Shown here: in pieces, positions 35,602 through 44,597 of the stretch | Layout of the letters: each line of letters starts with the position of its first letter | Numbering within the stretch: position 1 is the stretch's first letter | Assembly: GCF_013373795.3 (NCBI RefSeq) | Contig: NZ_CP088022.1 | Coordinates: forward strand, 3,224,001 to 3,288,000 | Source: Bradyrhizobium quebecense | GTDB lineage: Bacteria > Pseudomonadota > Alphaproteobacteria > Rhizobiales > Xanthobacteraceae | DNA: 64,000 bases | Direction: 5' to 3' | Position numbers and translations under genes: made by a program | Notes under the pieces: generated by a model | Databases searched by the model: none | Told to the model about the DNA's origin: nothing | The model's input: the letters and a program-made list of their open reading frames with translations, nothing else

Positions 35602-36873
35602 ATGTCGTCACCTGTTTCCAACAAGATCGCGCTCTTCATCGATGGAGCCAATCTTTACGCAACCGCAAAGACGCTCGGCTTCGACATCGACTACAAGCGC
35701 CTTCTCAAGGAATTCCAGAGTCGCGGCACCCTGCTCCGTGCGTTCTACTACACGGCGATCATCGAGGATCAGGAGTATTCGTCGATCCGTCCGCTGATCG
35801 ATTGGCTCGACTACAACGGCTACACCGTGGTCACCAAGGCGACCAAGGAATTCATCGACGCCAGCGGCCGCCGCAAGGTGAAGGGCAATATGGACATCGA
35901 GCTTGCCGTCGATGCCATGGAACTGGCCGAGCACATCGACCAGATGATCCTGTTTTCCGGCGACGGCGACTTCCGCTCGCTGGTCGAGGCCGTGCAGCGC
36001 CGCGGCGTCCGGGTCACCGTCATCTCCACCATTGCGAGCCAGCCGCCGATGATCGCCGACGAGCTGCGCCGCCAGGCCGACGTCTTCACCGACCTCGTCG
36101 AGCTGCAATCCAAGCTTGGCCGCGATCCGTCCGAACGTCCGGCCCCGCGCGAACCGCGTCACCACTCCCCGCAATTCCTGCAGCGCGCGACCACCATGGC
36201 CCCCGGGGAGCCGATGACGATTTCGACGAGTAATCTCGTCGCCGCACCCACGCGCCCCGACAGCAACTGTCAGCTCTGTGTCAGGCTGGCCGACTTTCGT
36301 GCACAGGCCCGGACACTCCACCCGGACTGGTTCAACTCGCCGGTGGAATCGTTCGGCGATCCGAATGCGCGGCTGTTGATCGTCGGGCTCGCGCCGGGCA
36401 TGCAGGGCGCCAACCGCACCGGCCGTCCCTTCACCGGCGACTACGCCGGCGATCTGCTCTACGCGACCTTGCTCGAATATGGCTTCGCCAGCGGCGTCTA
36501 TCAGGCGCGGCCGGACGACGGCTTGAAGCTGGTGGACTGCCGGATCAGCAACGCGGTGCGCTGCGTGCCGCCGCAAAACAAGCCGCTGCCGGCCGAGATT
36601 AACACCTGCCGGCAATTCCTCCGCGCAACGATAGCTACGATGCCGAAGCTGCGCGCGATCGTGCTGCTCGGGCGAATCGCACACGAATCAACGTTGAGGG
36701 CGCTGGATGTTCGTCTGGCTGCCGCGCCCTTTGTGCACGGCGCCGTGCATAGCGCGGGCACTTTCAAGCTCTACGACAGCTACCACTGCTCGCGCTACAA
36801 TACGAACACTGGCGTGCTGACGACCGACATGTTCCGCAAGATCTTCGCGACCGTGCGCAAGGAGCTCGGCTAG
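35602..36873 (+). CDS. NYN (LabA-like) nuclease domain fused to family 5 uracil-DNA glycosylase
   Basis: One 423-residue frame contains two complete proteins. Residues 1-185 form a NYN/PIN-like LabA domain: ALFIDGANLYATAK, KGNMDIELAVDAME and FSGDGDFRSLVEAVQRRGV carry the acidic metal-site residues of a probable RNase. From residue 205 (MTISTSNLV) it is a family 5 glycosylase. In the other frame the NYN part ends naturally as RGADDDFDE and a stop at 36231-36233. The normal state is therefore probably two overlapping genes, and loss of one base in the CCCCCGGGG run at 36201-36209 fuses them. Start ATG at 35602; a TTG directly before it is less likely. Confidence 0.75.
   Translation: MSSPVSNKIALFIDGANLYATAKTLGFDIDYKRLLKEFQSRGTLLRAFYYTAIIEDQEYSSIRPLIDWLDYNGYTVVTKATKEFIDASGRRKVKGNMDIELAVDAMELAEHIDQMILFSGDGDFRSLVEAVQRRGVRVTVISTIASQPPMIADELRRQADVFTDLVELQSKLGRDPSERPAPREPRHHSPQFLQRATTMAPGEPMTISTSNLVAAPTRPDSNCQLCVRLADFRAQARTLHPDWFNSPVESFGDPNARLLIVGLAPGMQGANRTGRPFTGDYAGDLLYATLLEYGFASGVYQARPDDGLKLVDCRISNAVRCVPPQNKPLPAEINTCRQFLRATIATMPKLRAIVLLGRIAHESTLRALDVRLAAAPFVHGAVHSAGTFKLYDSYHCSRYNTNTGVLTTDMFRKIFATVRKELG
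36214..36873 (+). CDS. Uracil-DNA glycosylase, family 5 (internal start)
   Basis: The 219-residue glycosylase part with its own ATG at 36214 and a GGGGAG site eight bases upstream. Motif 1 reads GLAPGMQGANRTGRPFTGD, the family 5 (UDGb) form without the catalytic Asp or Asn of other families. Motif 2 reads SYHCSRYNTNTG. Four Cys residues (NCQLC near the N-terminus, VDCRISNAVRC in the middle) fit the iron-sulfur cluster of families 4 and 5. It removes uracil and other deaminated bases from DNA. An insertion sequence begins at the third base of its stop codon, which is remade as TAG. Confidence 0.85.
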   Translation: MTISTSNLVAAPTRPDSNCQLCVRLADFRAQARTLHPDWFNSPVESFGDPNARLLIVGLAPGMQGANRTGRPFTGDYAGDLLYATLLEYGFASGVYQARPDDGLKLVDCRISNAVRCVPPQNKPLPAEINTCRQFLRATIATMPKLRAIVLLGRIAHESTLRALDVRLAAAPFVHGAVHSAGTFKLYDSYHCSRYNTNTGVLTTDMFRKIFATVRKELG

Positions 36874-37720
36874 GTGGTGTGGACTCTAAGGATTCCCTTT
36901 TAGGCGCAAATCAGATTCAAGACTGCTTTTGGGGAGGCAGTCTTGGGTGTGATGGACCGTTTGGTATTGAGCGACGCGGCTTGGGAGCGGATGGCGCCGC
37001 TGATCATAGGTCGCCCCGACCAGAAGGGCTCCACTGGGCGCGACAATCGGATGTTCGTGGAAGGTGTACTTTGGATTGTTCGCACGGGCTCTCCCTGGCG
37101 TGATCTCCCGGAGGCGTTCGGGGATTGGAACAGCGTGTTCCGGCGCTTCAGTCGGTGGAGCATCAAGGGCGTCTGGTGGCGGATCTTCGAGGCGATGTCC
37201 GATGATCCGGACTTCGAATATTTGATCGTCGATTCCACCATCGTCCGGGCGCATCAGCACGCCGCCGGGGCCAAAAAAGGGGGTCTGAAGATCAGGCGAT
37301 CGGCCGCTCGCGCGGTGGCCTGAGCACCAAGATACATATGGCCGTTCGTGGCTTGGGATGTCCCGTACGGTTCGCGCTGACCGCAGGCCAGAAGGGCGAT
37401 GCACCGCAAGCTGCCGCATTGATCGAGGGACTACCTGCCGAGGCCGTCATGGCCGATACGGCCTATGACGCCGATCATTTGCGCCAAGCCATCGCCGCCA
37501 AGGGCGCGCTCGCCGTCATCCCCAACAACCCGTCACGCGCACTCAAATACCCGCTGGACAAGCACCTCTATGCCCAGCGTCACCTCGTCGAATGCTGCTT
37601 CTCAAAGCTCAAGCAGTTCCGACGCGTCGCAACCCGCTTCGAAAAGACCGCCCGAAATTACCTAGCCGTCGTCACTCTCGCAGCCATCGTCCTTTGGATG
37701 CGGTAAGTGTCCACACCACC
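36873..37720 (+). mobile_element. IS5-family insertion sequence (IS427 group), 848 bp
   Basis: Terminal inverted repeats are GGTGGTGTGGACTCTAAG at 36873 and, read inward from 37720, GGTGGTGTGGACACTTAC, with 15 of 18 positions shared. The element is flanked by a TA duplication (36871-36872 and 37721-37722), the target length of the IS427 group. It carries a two-frame transposase joined by a -1 frameshift. The sequence looks intact: both ends, the DDE residues and the slip site are present, so it may be recent and active. Confidence 0.92.
36952..37706 (+). CDS. IS5-family transposase, two frames joined by -1 frameshift
   Basis: The first frame (36952-37323, 123 residues) has the DUF4096-type N-terminus (LSDAAWERMAPLI, GVLWIVRTGSPWRDLPEAFG) and the first catalytic Asp in LIVDSTIVRAHQHAAG. 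At the slippery run AAAAAAGGGGG (37273-37283) a -1 shift gives GGSEDQAIGRSRGGLSTKIH and continues through the frame ending at 37706. That frame has the second Asp (VMADTAYDAD) and the Glu (HLVECCFSKLKQFRRVATRF). The joined product is about 251 residues, the usual size. Unshifted translation makes a short protein that could act as an inhibitor, as in other two-frame IS elements. Confidence 0.9.
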
Positions 37721-37764
37721 TAGAGCCCTTCTCCCGGTATCCACTGCGCGAACCGGTATCCACT

Positions 37765-38361
37765 TTATTTGGAAGCGCTCTCATCTTTCCGCGGATTGGC
37801 CTGCAGCCATTCCAGCACGTCGCCGGCATTCCGGTCAGGCGGGAACACCGGATAGAACACGTGCGTGATGCGCGCATCGTCGATGATGAGCGCTAGCCGC
37901 TTGATCAGCGTCAGGCCCGCCACCGACATCGTCGGCAGTCTCAGCGCGTGCGTCAGTTCCAGCGCTTCGTCGGACAGCACCGGGAACGGCAGGTGCAGGC
38001 GCGACGCCATCTCGGTCTGGTACGCATTGCTCTGCGTCGACAGCCCGAACACCTGGGCGGCACCGGCCGCCTTCAGGTCGGCGAACAGGTCGCGGAAGGC
38101 GCAGGTCTGCGGCGTACAGCCGCGGGCCCCCGGGATCATGTCCCAATCGTCGACCAGCCCGATCTTGCCGGGCTCGCCGGTTCGCGGATAGGCGAACACC
38201 ACGGTGCGGCCCTCGAGCGCCGACAGCGCCACCGAGGTGTCGTCGGTGGCGCGCAGCCTGACCGACGGGATCGTCATGCCGGTCAGATGCGCCGCGCCGC
38301 CATCGTCGGTGGGTGCCGGGATCTTGCTCCAGTCGACGTCGGTGAGGCTGCTCTGGTTCAT
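37765..38361 (-). CDS. Peroxiredoxin (AhpC/TSA, BCP/PrxQ-like)
   Basis: A 198-residue thioredoxin-fold peroxidase. The active-site region reads YPRTGEPG then GARGCTPQTCAFRD, with Cys residues five apart, as in the BCP/PrxQ class where the first attacks the peroxide and the second resolves it. Later segments (VFGLSTQSNAYQTEMASR, LPFPVLSD) match the family. It should reduce hydrogen or organic peroxides using thioredoxin. Start at 38361 has a GGAG site; 38376 is an alternative. The insertion sequence ends 44 bases beyond its stop and does not disturb it. Confidence 0.85.
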   Translation of the reverse strand: MNQSSLTDVDWSKIPAPTDDGGAAHLTGMTIPSVRLRATDDTSVALSALEGRTVVFAYPRTGEPGKIGLVDDWDMIPGARGCTPQTCAFRDLFADLKAAGAAQVFGLSTQSNAYQTEMASRLHLPFPVLSDEALELTHALRLPTMSVAGLTLIKRLALIIDDARITHVFYPVFPPDRNAGDVLEWLQANPRKDESASK

Positions 38362-38409
38362 CGGACCAATCTCCATCCGCCGTCGTCGCAGTGGCGGCGC
38401 TCGGACACC

Positions 38410-38883
38410 CTAGCCCCGCGCCCGCATCAGGCGGCCCTTTTCGCGGCCCCAGTCGCGCTTCTTCTCGGTCTCGCGCTTGTCGTGCAGCTTCTTGCCCTTG
38501 GCGACCGCGAGCAGCAGTTTGGCACGGCCGCGCTCGTTGAAGTACAGCTTCAGCGGAATGAGCGTCATGCCCTCGCGGTCGACCGCGCCGAGCAGCTTGT
38601 TGATCTGCTTGCGATGCAACAAGAGTTTTCGCGGCCGCTTCGGCTCGTGGTTGAAGCGGTTGGCCTGCAGATATTCCGGGATATTGGCGTTGATCAGCCA
38701 TATCTCGCCGTTCTTGGAATCCGCATAGGACTCCGCGATCGTGCTCTTGCCGCTGCGGATCGACTTCACCTCGGTGCCGGTCAGCGAAATGCCGGCCTCG
38801 ACCGTATCCTCGATGGCGTAGTTGAAGCGGGCCTTTCGGTTTTCAGCGACAACCTTGATCGGACGTTCGTTCTTGTCGGCCAC
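38410..38883 (-). CDS. smpB: SsrA-binding protein SmpB
   Basis: A 157-residue tmRNA-binding protein needed for trans-translation, which rescues stalled ribosomes. The beta-barrel core ([38 protein letters not shown]) and the basic C-terminal tail ([20 protein letters not shown]) are complete. The start is a GTG one base after the mscL stop, so it is probably translated after mscL. The tmRNA gene (ssrA) is not seen in this window. Confidence 0.95.
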   Translation of the reverse strand: MADKNERPIKVVAENRKARFNYAIEDTVEAGISLTGTEVKSIRSGKSTIAESYADSKNGEIWLINANIPEYLQANRFNHEPKRPRKLLLHRKQINKLLGAVDREGMTLIPLKLYFNERGRAKLLLAVAKGKKLHDKRETEKKRDWGREKGRLMRARG

Positions 38884-38884
38884 G

Positions 38885-39301
38885 TTAGCCCTTCTTGAGG
38901 AGGTCGCGGATTTCCGTCAGCAGCACGACCTCGTCGGACGGCTTCGGCGGCTCGGCGGGCTTGGCCTCATCCTTGCGCTTGAATTGGTTCATGGCGCGAA
39001 TGACTATGAACAGCACGAAGGCGATGATCAGGAAGTTCAGCGTCAGCGTCAGGAAGTTGCCCCAGGCCAGCACCGCGCCCTGCTTCTTGGCGTCGGCCAG
39101 GTTGGTTGCGGTGACAGCCTTGGAAAGCCCGGTGAAATAGTTGGAGAAATCGAGTCCGCCCGTGATCGCGCCGATGATCGGCATGATGATGTCGCCGACC
39201 AGCGAAGTGACGATGCCGCCGAAGGCTGCGCCGATGATGACGCCGACGGCGAGGTCGACGACATTGCCCTTCATGGCGAATTCGCGGAATTCCTTCAGCA
39301 T
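38885..39301 (-). CDS. mscL: Large-conductance mechanosensitive channel
   Basis: A 138-residue channel that opens under high membrane tension to release solutes during osmotic downshock. The first helix holds [20 protein letters not shown], the pore signature. The second helix reads [20 protein letters not shown], followed by a cytosolic tail with a Lys/Glu/Pro bundle ([20 protein letters not shown]). Met at 39301 is chosen because GAAGGGG lies six bases upstream; starts at 39307 and 39343 are in frame. It precedes smpB. Confidence 0.95.
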   Translation of the reverse strand: MLKEFREFAMKGNVVDLAVGVIIGAAFGGIVTSLVGDIIMPIIGAITGGLDFSNYFTGLSKAVTATNLADAKKQGAVLAWGNFLTLTLNFLIIAFVLFIVIRAMNQFKRKDEAKPAEPPKPSDEVVLLTEIRDLLKKG

Positions 39302-39360
39302 CCCCATCCCCTTCTCTTCGACATTGCGCACGGTATTGTTCACGGCGGTACCGGTCCGGC

Positions 39361-40251
39361 TCAGTTGATCAGGCCGGCATGCACCATGGCGCTGCGGACG
39401 GCCTGGCGGGTCGATTCAGAGACCGGCACCATCGGCAAGCGCAGCTTCTCGTCCAGCTTGCCGAGCAGCGACATCGCATACTTCACCGGCGCCGGATTGC
39501 TCTCGATGAACAGGTTGGTGTGCAACGGCATCAGCTTGTCGTGGATTTTCAGCGCCGTGGTGACATCGCCCTTCTGCCAGGCGGTCTGAAACTCCGAGCA
39601 CAGCCGCGGCGCCACGTTCGAGGTCACCGAGATGCAGCCATGGCCGCCATGCGCCATGTAGCCGATGATGGTCGCGTCCTCGCCCGACAGTTGATTGAAG
39701 TCCTCGCCCATCGCGGCGCGCTGCTGCGACACCCGCACCATGCTCGCGGTCGCGTCCTTGACGCCGGCGATGTTCTTCAGTTCGAACAGCCGCGCCATGG
39801 TGTCCACCGACATGTCGATCACCGAGCGCGGCGGGATGTTGTAGATGATGATCGGAATGCCGATCGCATCGTTGATCGCCTTGAAGTGCTGGTACATGCC
39901 TTCCTGGGTCGGCTTGTTGTAGTACGGCGTCACCACCAGCACCGCATTGGCGCCGGCCTTCTCCGCGTGCTCGGCGAGCTCGATCGCCTCCTTGGTCGAA
40001 TTCGAGCCGGCGCCGGCGATCACGGGCACCCGGCCCTTGGCCTCCTCGATGCACCACTCGACCACGCGCTTGTGCTCGTCATGGCTCAACGTCGGGCTCT
40101 CGCCCGTGGTGCCAACCGGCACCAGGCCGTGCGTGCCCTCGGCGATCTGCCAGTTCACGAGACTGCGGAATGCCGCCTCATCCACCGCGCCGTTTTTGAA
40201 GGGCGTCACCAAGGCAGTGAATGATCCCCGGAATTTTGTCTTGGCTGCCAT
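39361..40251 (-). CDS. dapA: 4-hydroxy-tetrahydrodipicolinate synthase
   Basis: A 296-residue TIM-barrel enzyme that condenses pyruvate with aspartate semialdehyde in lysine and diaminopimelate (cell wall) synthesis. The Schiff-base Lys is K165 in [10 protein letters not shown], and the proton-relay Tyr is in [10 protein letters not shown] (Y137). [16 protein letters not shown] near residue 45 is the N-terminal signature. The length and order of motifs are normal. It is divergent from the lytic transglycosylase gene slt; mscL lies downstream. Confidence 0.96.
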   Translation of the reverse strand: MAAKTKFRGSFTALVTPFKNGAVDEAAFRSLVNWQIAEGTHGLVPVGTTGESPTLSHDEHKRVVEWCIEEAKGRVPVIAGAGSNSTKEAIELAEHAEKAGANAVLVVTPYYNKPTQEGMYQHFKAINDAIGIPIIIYNIPPRSVIDMSVDTMARLFELKNIAGVKDATASMVRVSQQRAAMGEDFNQLSGEDATIIGYMAHGGHGCISVTSNVAPRLCSEFQTAWQKGDVTTALKIHDKLMPLHTNLFIESNPAPVKYAMSLLGKLDEKLRLPMVPVSESTRQAVRSAMVHAGLIN

Positions 40252-40557
40252 GGACTTCCTCCAAACGCTTCAGGCTAAAGGCTAGGTCGACGGACCCTTG
40301 TTATTGTCGTGCTTCACGTCCGTGCAACCGGCACCCGGTTGATGCGAAACGCCATGAAGGGCAATTCATATCGGGTCTGCCCCGCAGGCGAAAGGGCCGT
40401 ACCGAACCTATTCCCAGCCGGTTCCAGCCGCGATTTTGCCGTTGTGCTGGCGCAAACAGCCGCACCGGCAGGCTTCTTAGTATTTTGTCTACGTTTTCAA
40501 TCAAATAAGAACCCATGGCCCAACCGACCAGATGATTCGGGGCCGCAGAGGACTTCT
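40252..40557. other. Divergent promoter region between dapA and slt
   Basis: No gene recognised. The long upstream extension of the slt frame from 40309 has no signal peptide or conserved sequence. A short AT-rich run (TAGTATTTTGTCTACGTTTTC, 40479-40499) is the likeliest promoter area for slt. Confidence 0.45.
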
Positions 40558-43059
40558 GTGATCCGTTCCGCCCGCGCAGGCACTTTGCGATCGACGGCGC
40601 TGGCGACGAGCCTGGCGCTGGTCGTCGGCCTTGCCGCCATCACGGCCGACGCATGGGCCGCCGAGGATGTTCCAGCCGCGAAGCCGGCTACCCAGGATGC
40701 TGCTTCCAAGACAGCTGCCTCGAAGAATGCGGCTTCCAAGGGCGCTTCCAAGACCGACGCTTCCAAGTCCGGCACCTCGAAGGCACACGCTTCAAAGCCA
40801 GCCGACGCCAAGAACGGCGACACCAAGACCAGCGCTGCCAAGGCGGATGCCGCCAAGACGACATCTTCGAAGTCCGGCGCGGCGAAGACCGACGGCGCCA
40901 GGGCCGCGCCTTCCAAGACTGACGCTTCGAAGGCCGCCGCGTCAAAGAGCAGCACGTCCAAGCTCACTACGACGAAGCCCACTGCGGCAAAGACCACCGC
41001 GTCGAAGCCCGCTGCTCCGGCTGCGACAGGAAGTCTGCCGAACAAGCCGACGCCCATCCGTGCCGCCGCCCCCGCGCTGGTTCCGGCGACCCGCCAGCAT
41101 GCCGCGCCGATCGCGCGCAAGCCGGTGCTGCCTGCGGCGGTAGCTGCGACATCGTCGACGTCGCAGTCCGACAAGGAAGCGCTCGCGAGCGTCGTCGAGC
41201 TGTTGCGCAAGCGCAAGCCGGCGGACGCCACCGAGGCCGAGGCTTCGATCTCCGATCCGGTTGCGCGCAAGCTTGCCGAATGGCTGATCCTGCGCAGCGA
41301 GGACAATGGCGCCTCGGTCGAGCGCTACCGCGCCTTCCTTGACGCCAATCCGAGCTGGCCCTCGCAGACCTTCCTGCGCCGCCGCATCGAGGCCTCGCTA
41401 TGGGATGACCATCGCGACGATTCCGCGGTGTGGGCCTGGTTCCAGAATGAATCGCCGGTCTCGGCCAAGGGCCGGCTCGCGCTTGCCAAGGTGATGATCG
41501 GACGCGGCGACCGCGGCAATGCCGAGCGGCTGGTGCGCGAAGCCTGGCGCAACGACCCGATGAGCGAGGACACCGAAACCACTGCGCTCGATCTGTTCGG
41601 CTCGTTCCTGACCGCCGGCGACCACAAGGCGCGCATGGACACCATGCTCTACGGCACCGACAACGAAGCCGCCGGCATCCGCGCGGCCAGGCGTCTCGGT
41701 TCCGGCTATCTGGCGCTCGCCAAGGCGCGCATCGCGGCCAACCGCAAGGGCTCGAACCTGCGCGCGCTACTCGAAGAGGTGCCGCGCGAACTCTCCGGCG
41801 ACACCGGCTATTTGTTCGCCAAGATCCAGCTGCTCCGCCGCGAGGAGAAGTTCACCGAAGCCGCGCAGCTGATGCTGAGCGCGCCGAAGGACGCCGCGCG
41901 GCTCTTCAACGTCGACGAATGGTGGGTCGAGCGCCGCCTGCTGGCGCGCAAGATGATCGACGTCAACGAGTTTCGCACCGCCTATCTGATCGCGCGTGAT
42001 GCGGCGCTGCCCGCCCGCGACATCTACAAGACCGAGCAGGAATTCACCTCGGGCTGGATCGCGCTGCGCTTTCTCAACGACCCCGCCCTCGCCGCCCAGC
42101 ATTTCGCGCGGATCGGCGTCGGCAGCGCCAACCCGACCGCGCTGGCGCGTGCCGGTTATTGGCAGGGCCGCGCCGCGGAGGCCGCCGGCCGCGGCCAGGA
42201 GGCGCGCGCCGCCTACGCACGCGCAGCCGAGCAGTCGACCAGCTATTACGGCCAGCTCGCGCGCGCCAAGCTCGGCCTGCCGCAGATCGAATTGAACAGC
42301 GCGCCGCGCGGCCGCGGCGCCGACCGCCTGGAAATCGTGCGCGCGGTCGGGCTGCTCTACGAAATCGACGCGCGCGAGCTCGCGATCCCGATCTTCGGCG
42401 ACATGGGCGACAATGGCGATCCGGAAGCGCTCGCCGGGCTCGGCGAGCTCACCGCGCGCCATGGCGATGCCCGCGGCATGCTGCTGATGGGCAAGGCCGC
42501 GCTCAATCGCGGACTGCCGTTCGACCACTACGCCTACCCGGTGAACGGCATTCCATCGTTCCGCCAGGTCGGACCGGAGGTCGAGCAGAGCGTCGTCTAC
42601 GCGATTGCGCGCCAGGAGAGCGCGTTCAATCCGGCGGTGGTGTCGCCGGCCCAGGCCTACGGCCTGATGCAGGTGACGCCGGACGCCGGACGCTATGTCT
42701 GCAAGCGCGCCGGTATCGGCTTCGACCTCAACCGGATGAAGACCGACCCGGTCTACAACGCGATGCTCGGCGCGGCCGAGCTCGGCGGCCTGCTCGAGGA
42801 CTATCGCGGCTCCTACATCCTGACCTTCGCCGCCTACAATGCCGGCCGCGGCAGCGTGAAGAAGTGGATCGAGCGCTACGGCGACCCGCGCGATCCCAAG
42901 GTCGACGCGGTCGACTGGGTCGAGCTGATTCCGTTCTCGGAGACGCGGAACTACGTCCAGCGGATCATGGAGAACCTGCAGGTCTACCGCGCCCGCTTCG
43001 GCGGCGGCACCAGATTGCAGATCGACGCCGACCTGCGCCGCGGCGCCAGCGTGGAATGA
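40558..43059 (+). CDS. slt: Soluble lytic murein transglycosylase
   Basis: An 833-residue periplasmic enzyme that cleaves peptidoglycan glycan strands, leaving 1,6-anhydromuramyl ends. Start is a GTG at 40558 with AGAGGA upstream and a signal peptide ending ADAWA. Residues 45-170 are a low-complexity Ala/Ser/Lys/Thr region with repeated ASK/AAK units. A long helical solenoid of TPR-like units follows, then a C-terminal SLT domain: the catalytic Glu in IARQESAFNP, then AYGLMQVTPDAGRYV and TFAAYNAGRGSVKKW. The low-complexity part is longer than in most Slt proteins and may bind cell-wall polymers. Confidence 0.93.
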   Translation: MIRSARAGTLRSTALATSLALVVGLAAITADAWAAEDVPAAKPATQDAASKTAASKNAASKGASKTDASKSGTSKAHASKPADAKNGDTKTSAAKADAAKTTSSKSGAAKTDGARAAPSKTDASKAAASKSSTSKLTTTKPTAAKTTASKPAAPAATGSLPNKPTPIRAAAPALVPATRQHAAPIARKPVLPAAVAATSSTSQSDKEALASVVELLRKRKPADATEAEASISDPVARKLAEWLILRSEDNGASVERYRAFLDANPSWPSQTFLRRRIEASLWDDHRDDSAVWAWFQNESPVSAKGRLALAKVMIGRGDRGNAERLVREAWRNDPMSEDTETTALDLFGSFLTAGDHKARMDTMLYGTDNEAAGIRAARRLGSGYLALAKARIAANRKGSNLRALLEEVPRELSGDTGYLFAKIQLLRREEKFTEAAQLMLSAPKDAARLFNVDEWWVERRLLARKMIDVNEFRTAYLIARDAALPARDIYKTEQEFTSGWIALRFLNDPALAAQHFARIGVGSANPTALARAGYWQGRAAEAAGRGQEARAAYARAAEQSTSYYGQLARAKLGLPQIELNSAPRGRGADRLEIVRAVGLLYEIDARELAIPIFGDMGDNGDPEALAGLGELTARHGDARGMLLMGKAALNRGLPFDHYAYPVNGIPSFRQVGPEVEQSVVYAIARQESAFNPAVVSPAQAYGLMQVTPDAGRYVCKRAGIGFDLNRMKTDPVYNAMLGAAELGGLLEDYRGSYILTFAAYNAGRGSVKKWIERYGDPRDPKVDAVDWVELIPFSETRNYVQRIMENLQVYRARFGGGTRLQIDADLRRGASVE

Positions 43060-43309
43060 GCCGGCGCGGCCGGTTTTCAACAGCCTTGCGAGGGGCCACG
43101 GTTAGCCCTGCGCAGATCTCGACCTAACTTATTGTTATAGCTTGCATTTCCTGCGCTCACCTGAGCCATCGCACCGGAATCGGCGCGCAATATAAAGGCT
43201 CCGTGCCCGCTCCCGGGCCGCCGGCGGCACAGCTGCCACCAAATCACCTTGCCGCAAACTGAATCTGCCGCTTGCGGCTTAGCGCCCTCTCGGGCATATC
43301 GGCGCCATT

Positions 43310-43403
43310 GGAGACGTGGCCGAGTGGCTGAAGGCGGCGGTTTGCTAAACCGTTATAGGCTTGTAAAGGCCTATCGAGGGTTCGAATCCCTCCGTCTCCG
43401 CCA
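43310..43403 (+). tRNA. tRNA-Ser (anticodon GCT)
   Basis: The acceptor arms GGAGACG and CGTCTCC pair perfectly, with G discriminator and encoded CCA. The D-arm reads GTGGCCGAGTGGCTGAAGGC, the anticodon stem-loop is CGGTTTGCTAAACCG with GCT, and there is a long variable arm (GGCTTGTAAAGGCC), as expected for a class II tRNA. T-arm GAGGGTTCGAATCCCTC is canonical. It decodes AGC and AGU. Confidence 0.97.
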
Positions 43404-43602
43404 GTCTCATTGACATCATTGAAATTTCTGGAAAATCGCTGTTCAGCGCACGAGCGGCTGCACAAGCCGCCTTTGGCCTGAACCGGCAGTCACCTCCGCG
43501 TGAACGAAACATCATTCCCGGCACGTTGAAGCGAGCGCGAAACAAACCGCGCGCAGGATCGTCCCGTGTTTTTCATCACCTGAATATTTCCGGAGTAAAG
43601 CC

Positions 43603-43884
43603 ATGCAGCAGGACAGTGGCATTCAATTCCAGGATATCGACCAGGTTTTGCGTAACGCCCAGCTTCGCCGATCCGCCGATTTGACTCCCTGGTTACGGCA
43701 GCGCTTCTCATCCAAGGCAGGCAGACTCGTCATCGCAACTTCGCTGGCTTGCATGGTTGTCGTGCTGGCGATCGTTGCCGCCCCACGGCCCGTCTCGAGC
43801 GCTACGCTTGGCAGCGATTGGCAATGTAGCAAGGCAGCGTTTGTCTTGACGACCTGTCGTCAAACCGATCCTGCGCGCTCATAG
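43603..43884 (+). CDS. Small single-pass membrane protein, 93 aa
   Basis: A 93-residue protein with a polar N-terminal part (MQQDSGIQFQDIDQVLRNAQ), one hydrophobic segment (LVIATSLACMVVVLAIVAAP) and a short C-terminal part with two Cys residues (DWQCSKAAFVLTTC). A CGGAG site precedes the ATG. Layout and composition recall abundant short Bradyrhizobium membrane proteins; no function is known. Confidence 0.65.
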   Translation: MQQDSGIQFQDIDQVLRNAQLRRSADLTPWLRQRFSSKAGRLVIATSLACMVVVLAIVAAPRPVSSATLGSDWQCSKAAFVLTTCRQTDPARS

Positions 43885-44042
43885 CAAGGGGCCTCGTCGT
43901 TGAAGGAACGCTACCCCTGGCCGGGCGTTGCGTAGGCGGCGACGGCCCGCTCGCGAGGGCAACCGGTCCCCTCGTCGACCGATCGATGTCGACGCAATGC
44001 CGCAACATCGCGAGCAACATGTCCTTTGTGAGCCAAGTTTCC

Positions 44043-44213
44043 ATGAACAAGCGCAGGCAAACCTATTCTCGCAATTCGCTGGATCTGCGCGACAAGGTCC
44101 AGGTCAAAGTATTGAGGAAGCGCCTCAAGGTCTCCGATCAACAGTTTGCTTCAATCGTTCGAAAATCGGGCCCCTCGATTGCCGCTATCACCAAGGAAGC
44201 AAAGGTGACCTGA
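44043..44213 (+). CDS. DUF3606 family small protein
   Basis: A 56-residue basic protein (MNKRRQTYSRNSLDLRDKVQ, then KRLKVSDQQFASIVRKSGPS) that fits the DUF3606 family of short helical proteins found in many copies in rhizobia. The usual pattern is an N-terminal basic stretch, an SLxLxD element and a C-terminal VRKxGxSxxxI helix, all present. An earlier in-frame Met at 43986 adds non-conserved sequence. Function unknown. Confidence 0.65.
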   Translation: MNKRRQTYSRNSLDLRDKVQVKVLRKRLKVSDQQFASIVRKSGPSIAAITKEAKVT

Positions 44214-44597
44214 TCCAACACCTCGAAGGGGCCGGACGGTCGCGACGGCAATTGGCTGGCGAAACCATTTGGCCGGCGACGCCGTAGCTCGACAGCTAGC
44301 CCATTCTTCCATTTTGGCACCGCGGGCCGGCTGAGGCCGTTCGGTCTATCCCAGTCACGAACGGCCTCACTTTTGAGTCCATCAATGAAATGCGTCAGCG
44401 TCTACGCGATCGATGATCGAGCCTTGAGGCTTGAGGTGATTGTGGCGGCTGGCGTAGCCACGGAGCCGGATGAGGGTTAGAGCCGAGGTGGAAGTCGCAG
44501 CTTCCCCTCGGCTTGATTATTTGGCATCAAATAGTCATGAAGCCCGCACGAAGTATCCGCCGGCTTGTCGAGATCGGGCTGAAGGCGAAGAAATAAG
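44214..44597. other. Intergenic region with a terminator-like hairpin
   Basis: Apart from the hairpin at 44332-44376 there is a 19-codon frame at about 44536-44595 (MKPARSIRRLVEIGLKAKK) resembling the C-terminal end of short rhizobial proteins, which could be a relic. No full gene is supported. Confidence 0.4.
44332..44376 (+). terminator. Terminator-like hairpin
   Basis: A perfect 12-base stem, TGAGGCCGTTCG (44332-44343) and CGAACGGCCTCA (44358-44369), a 14-base loop and then CTTTTGAG. It could end transcription of the DUF3606 gene 120 bases upstream. Confidence 0.65.

Noticed and set aside
40309..40557. Upstream extension of the slt frame
   Set aside because: It lacks a signal peptide and conservation; the GTG at 40558 has a ribosome site and starts the signal sequence.
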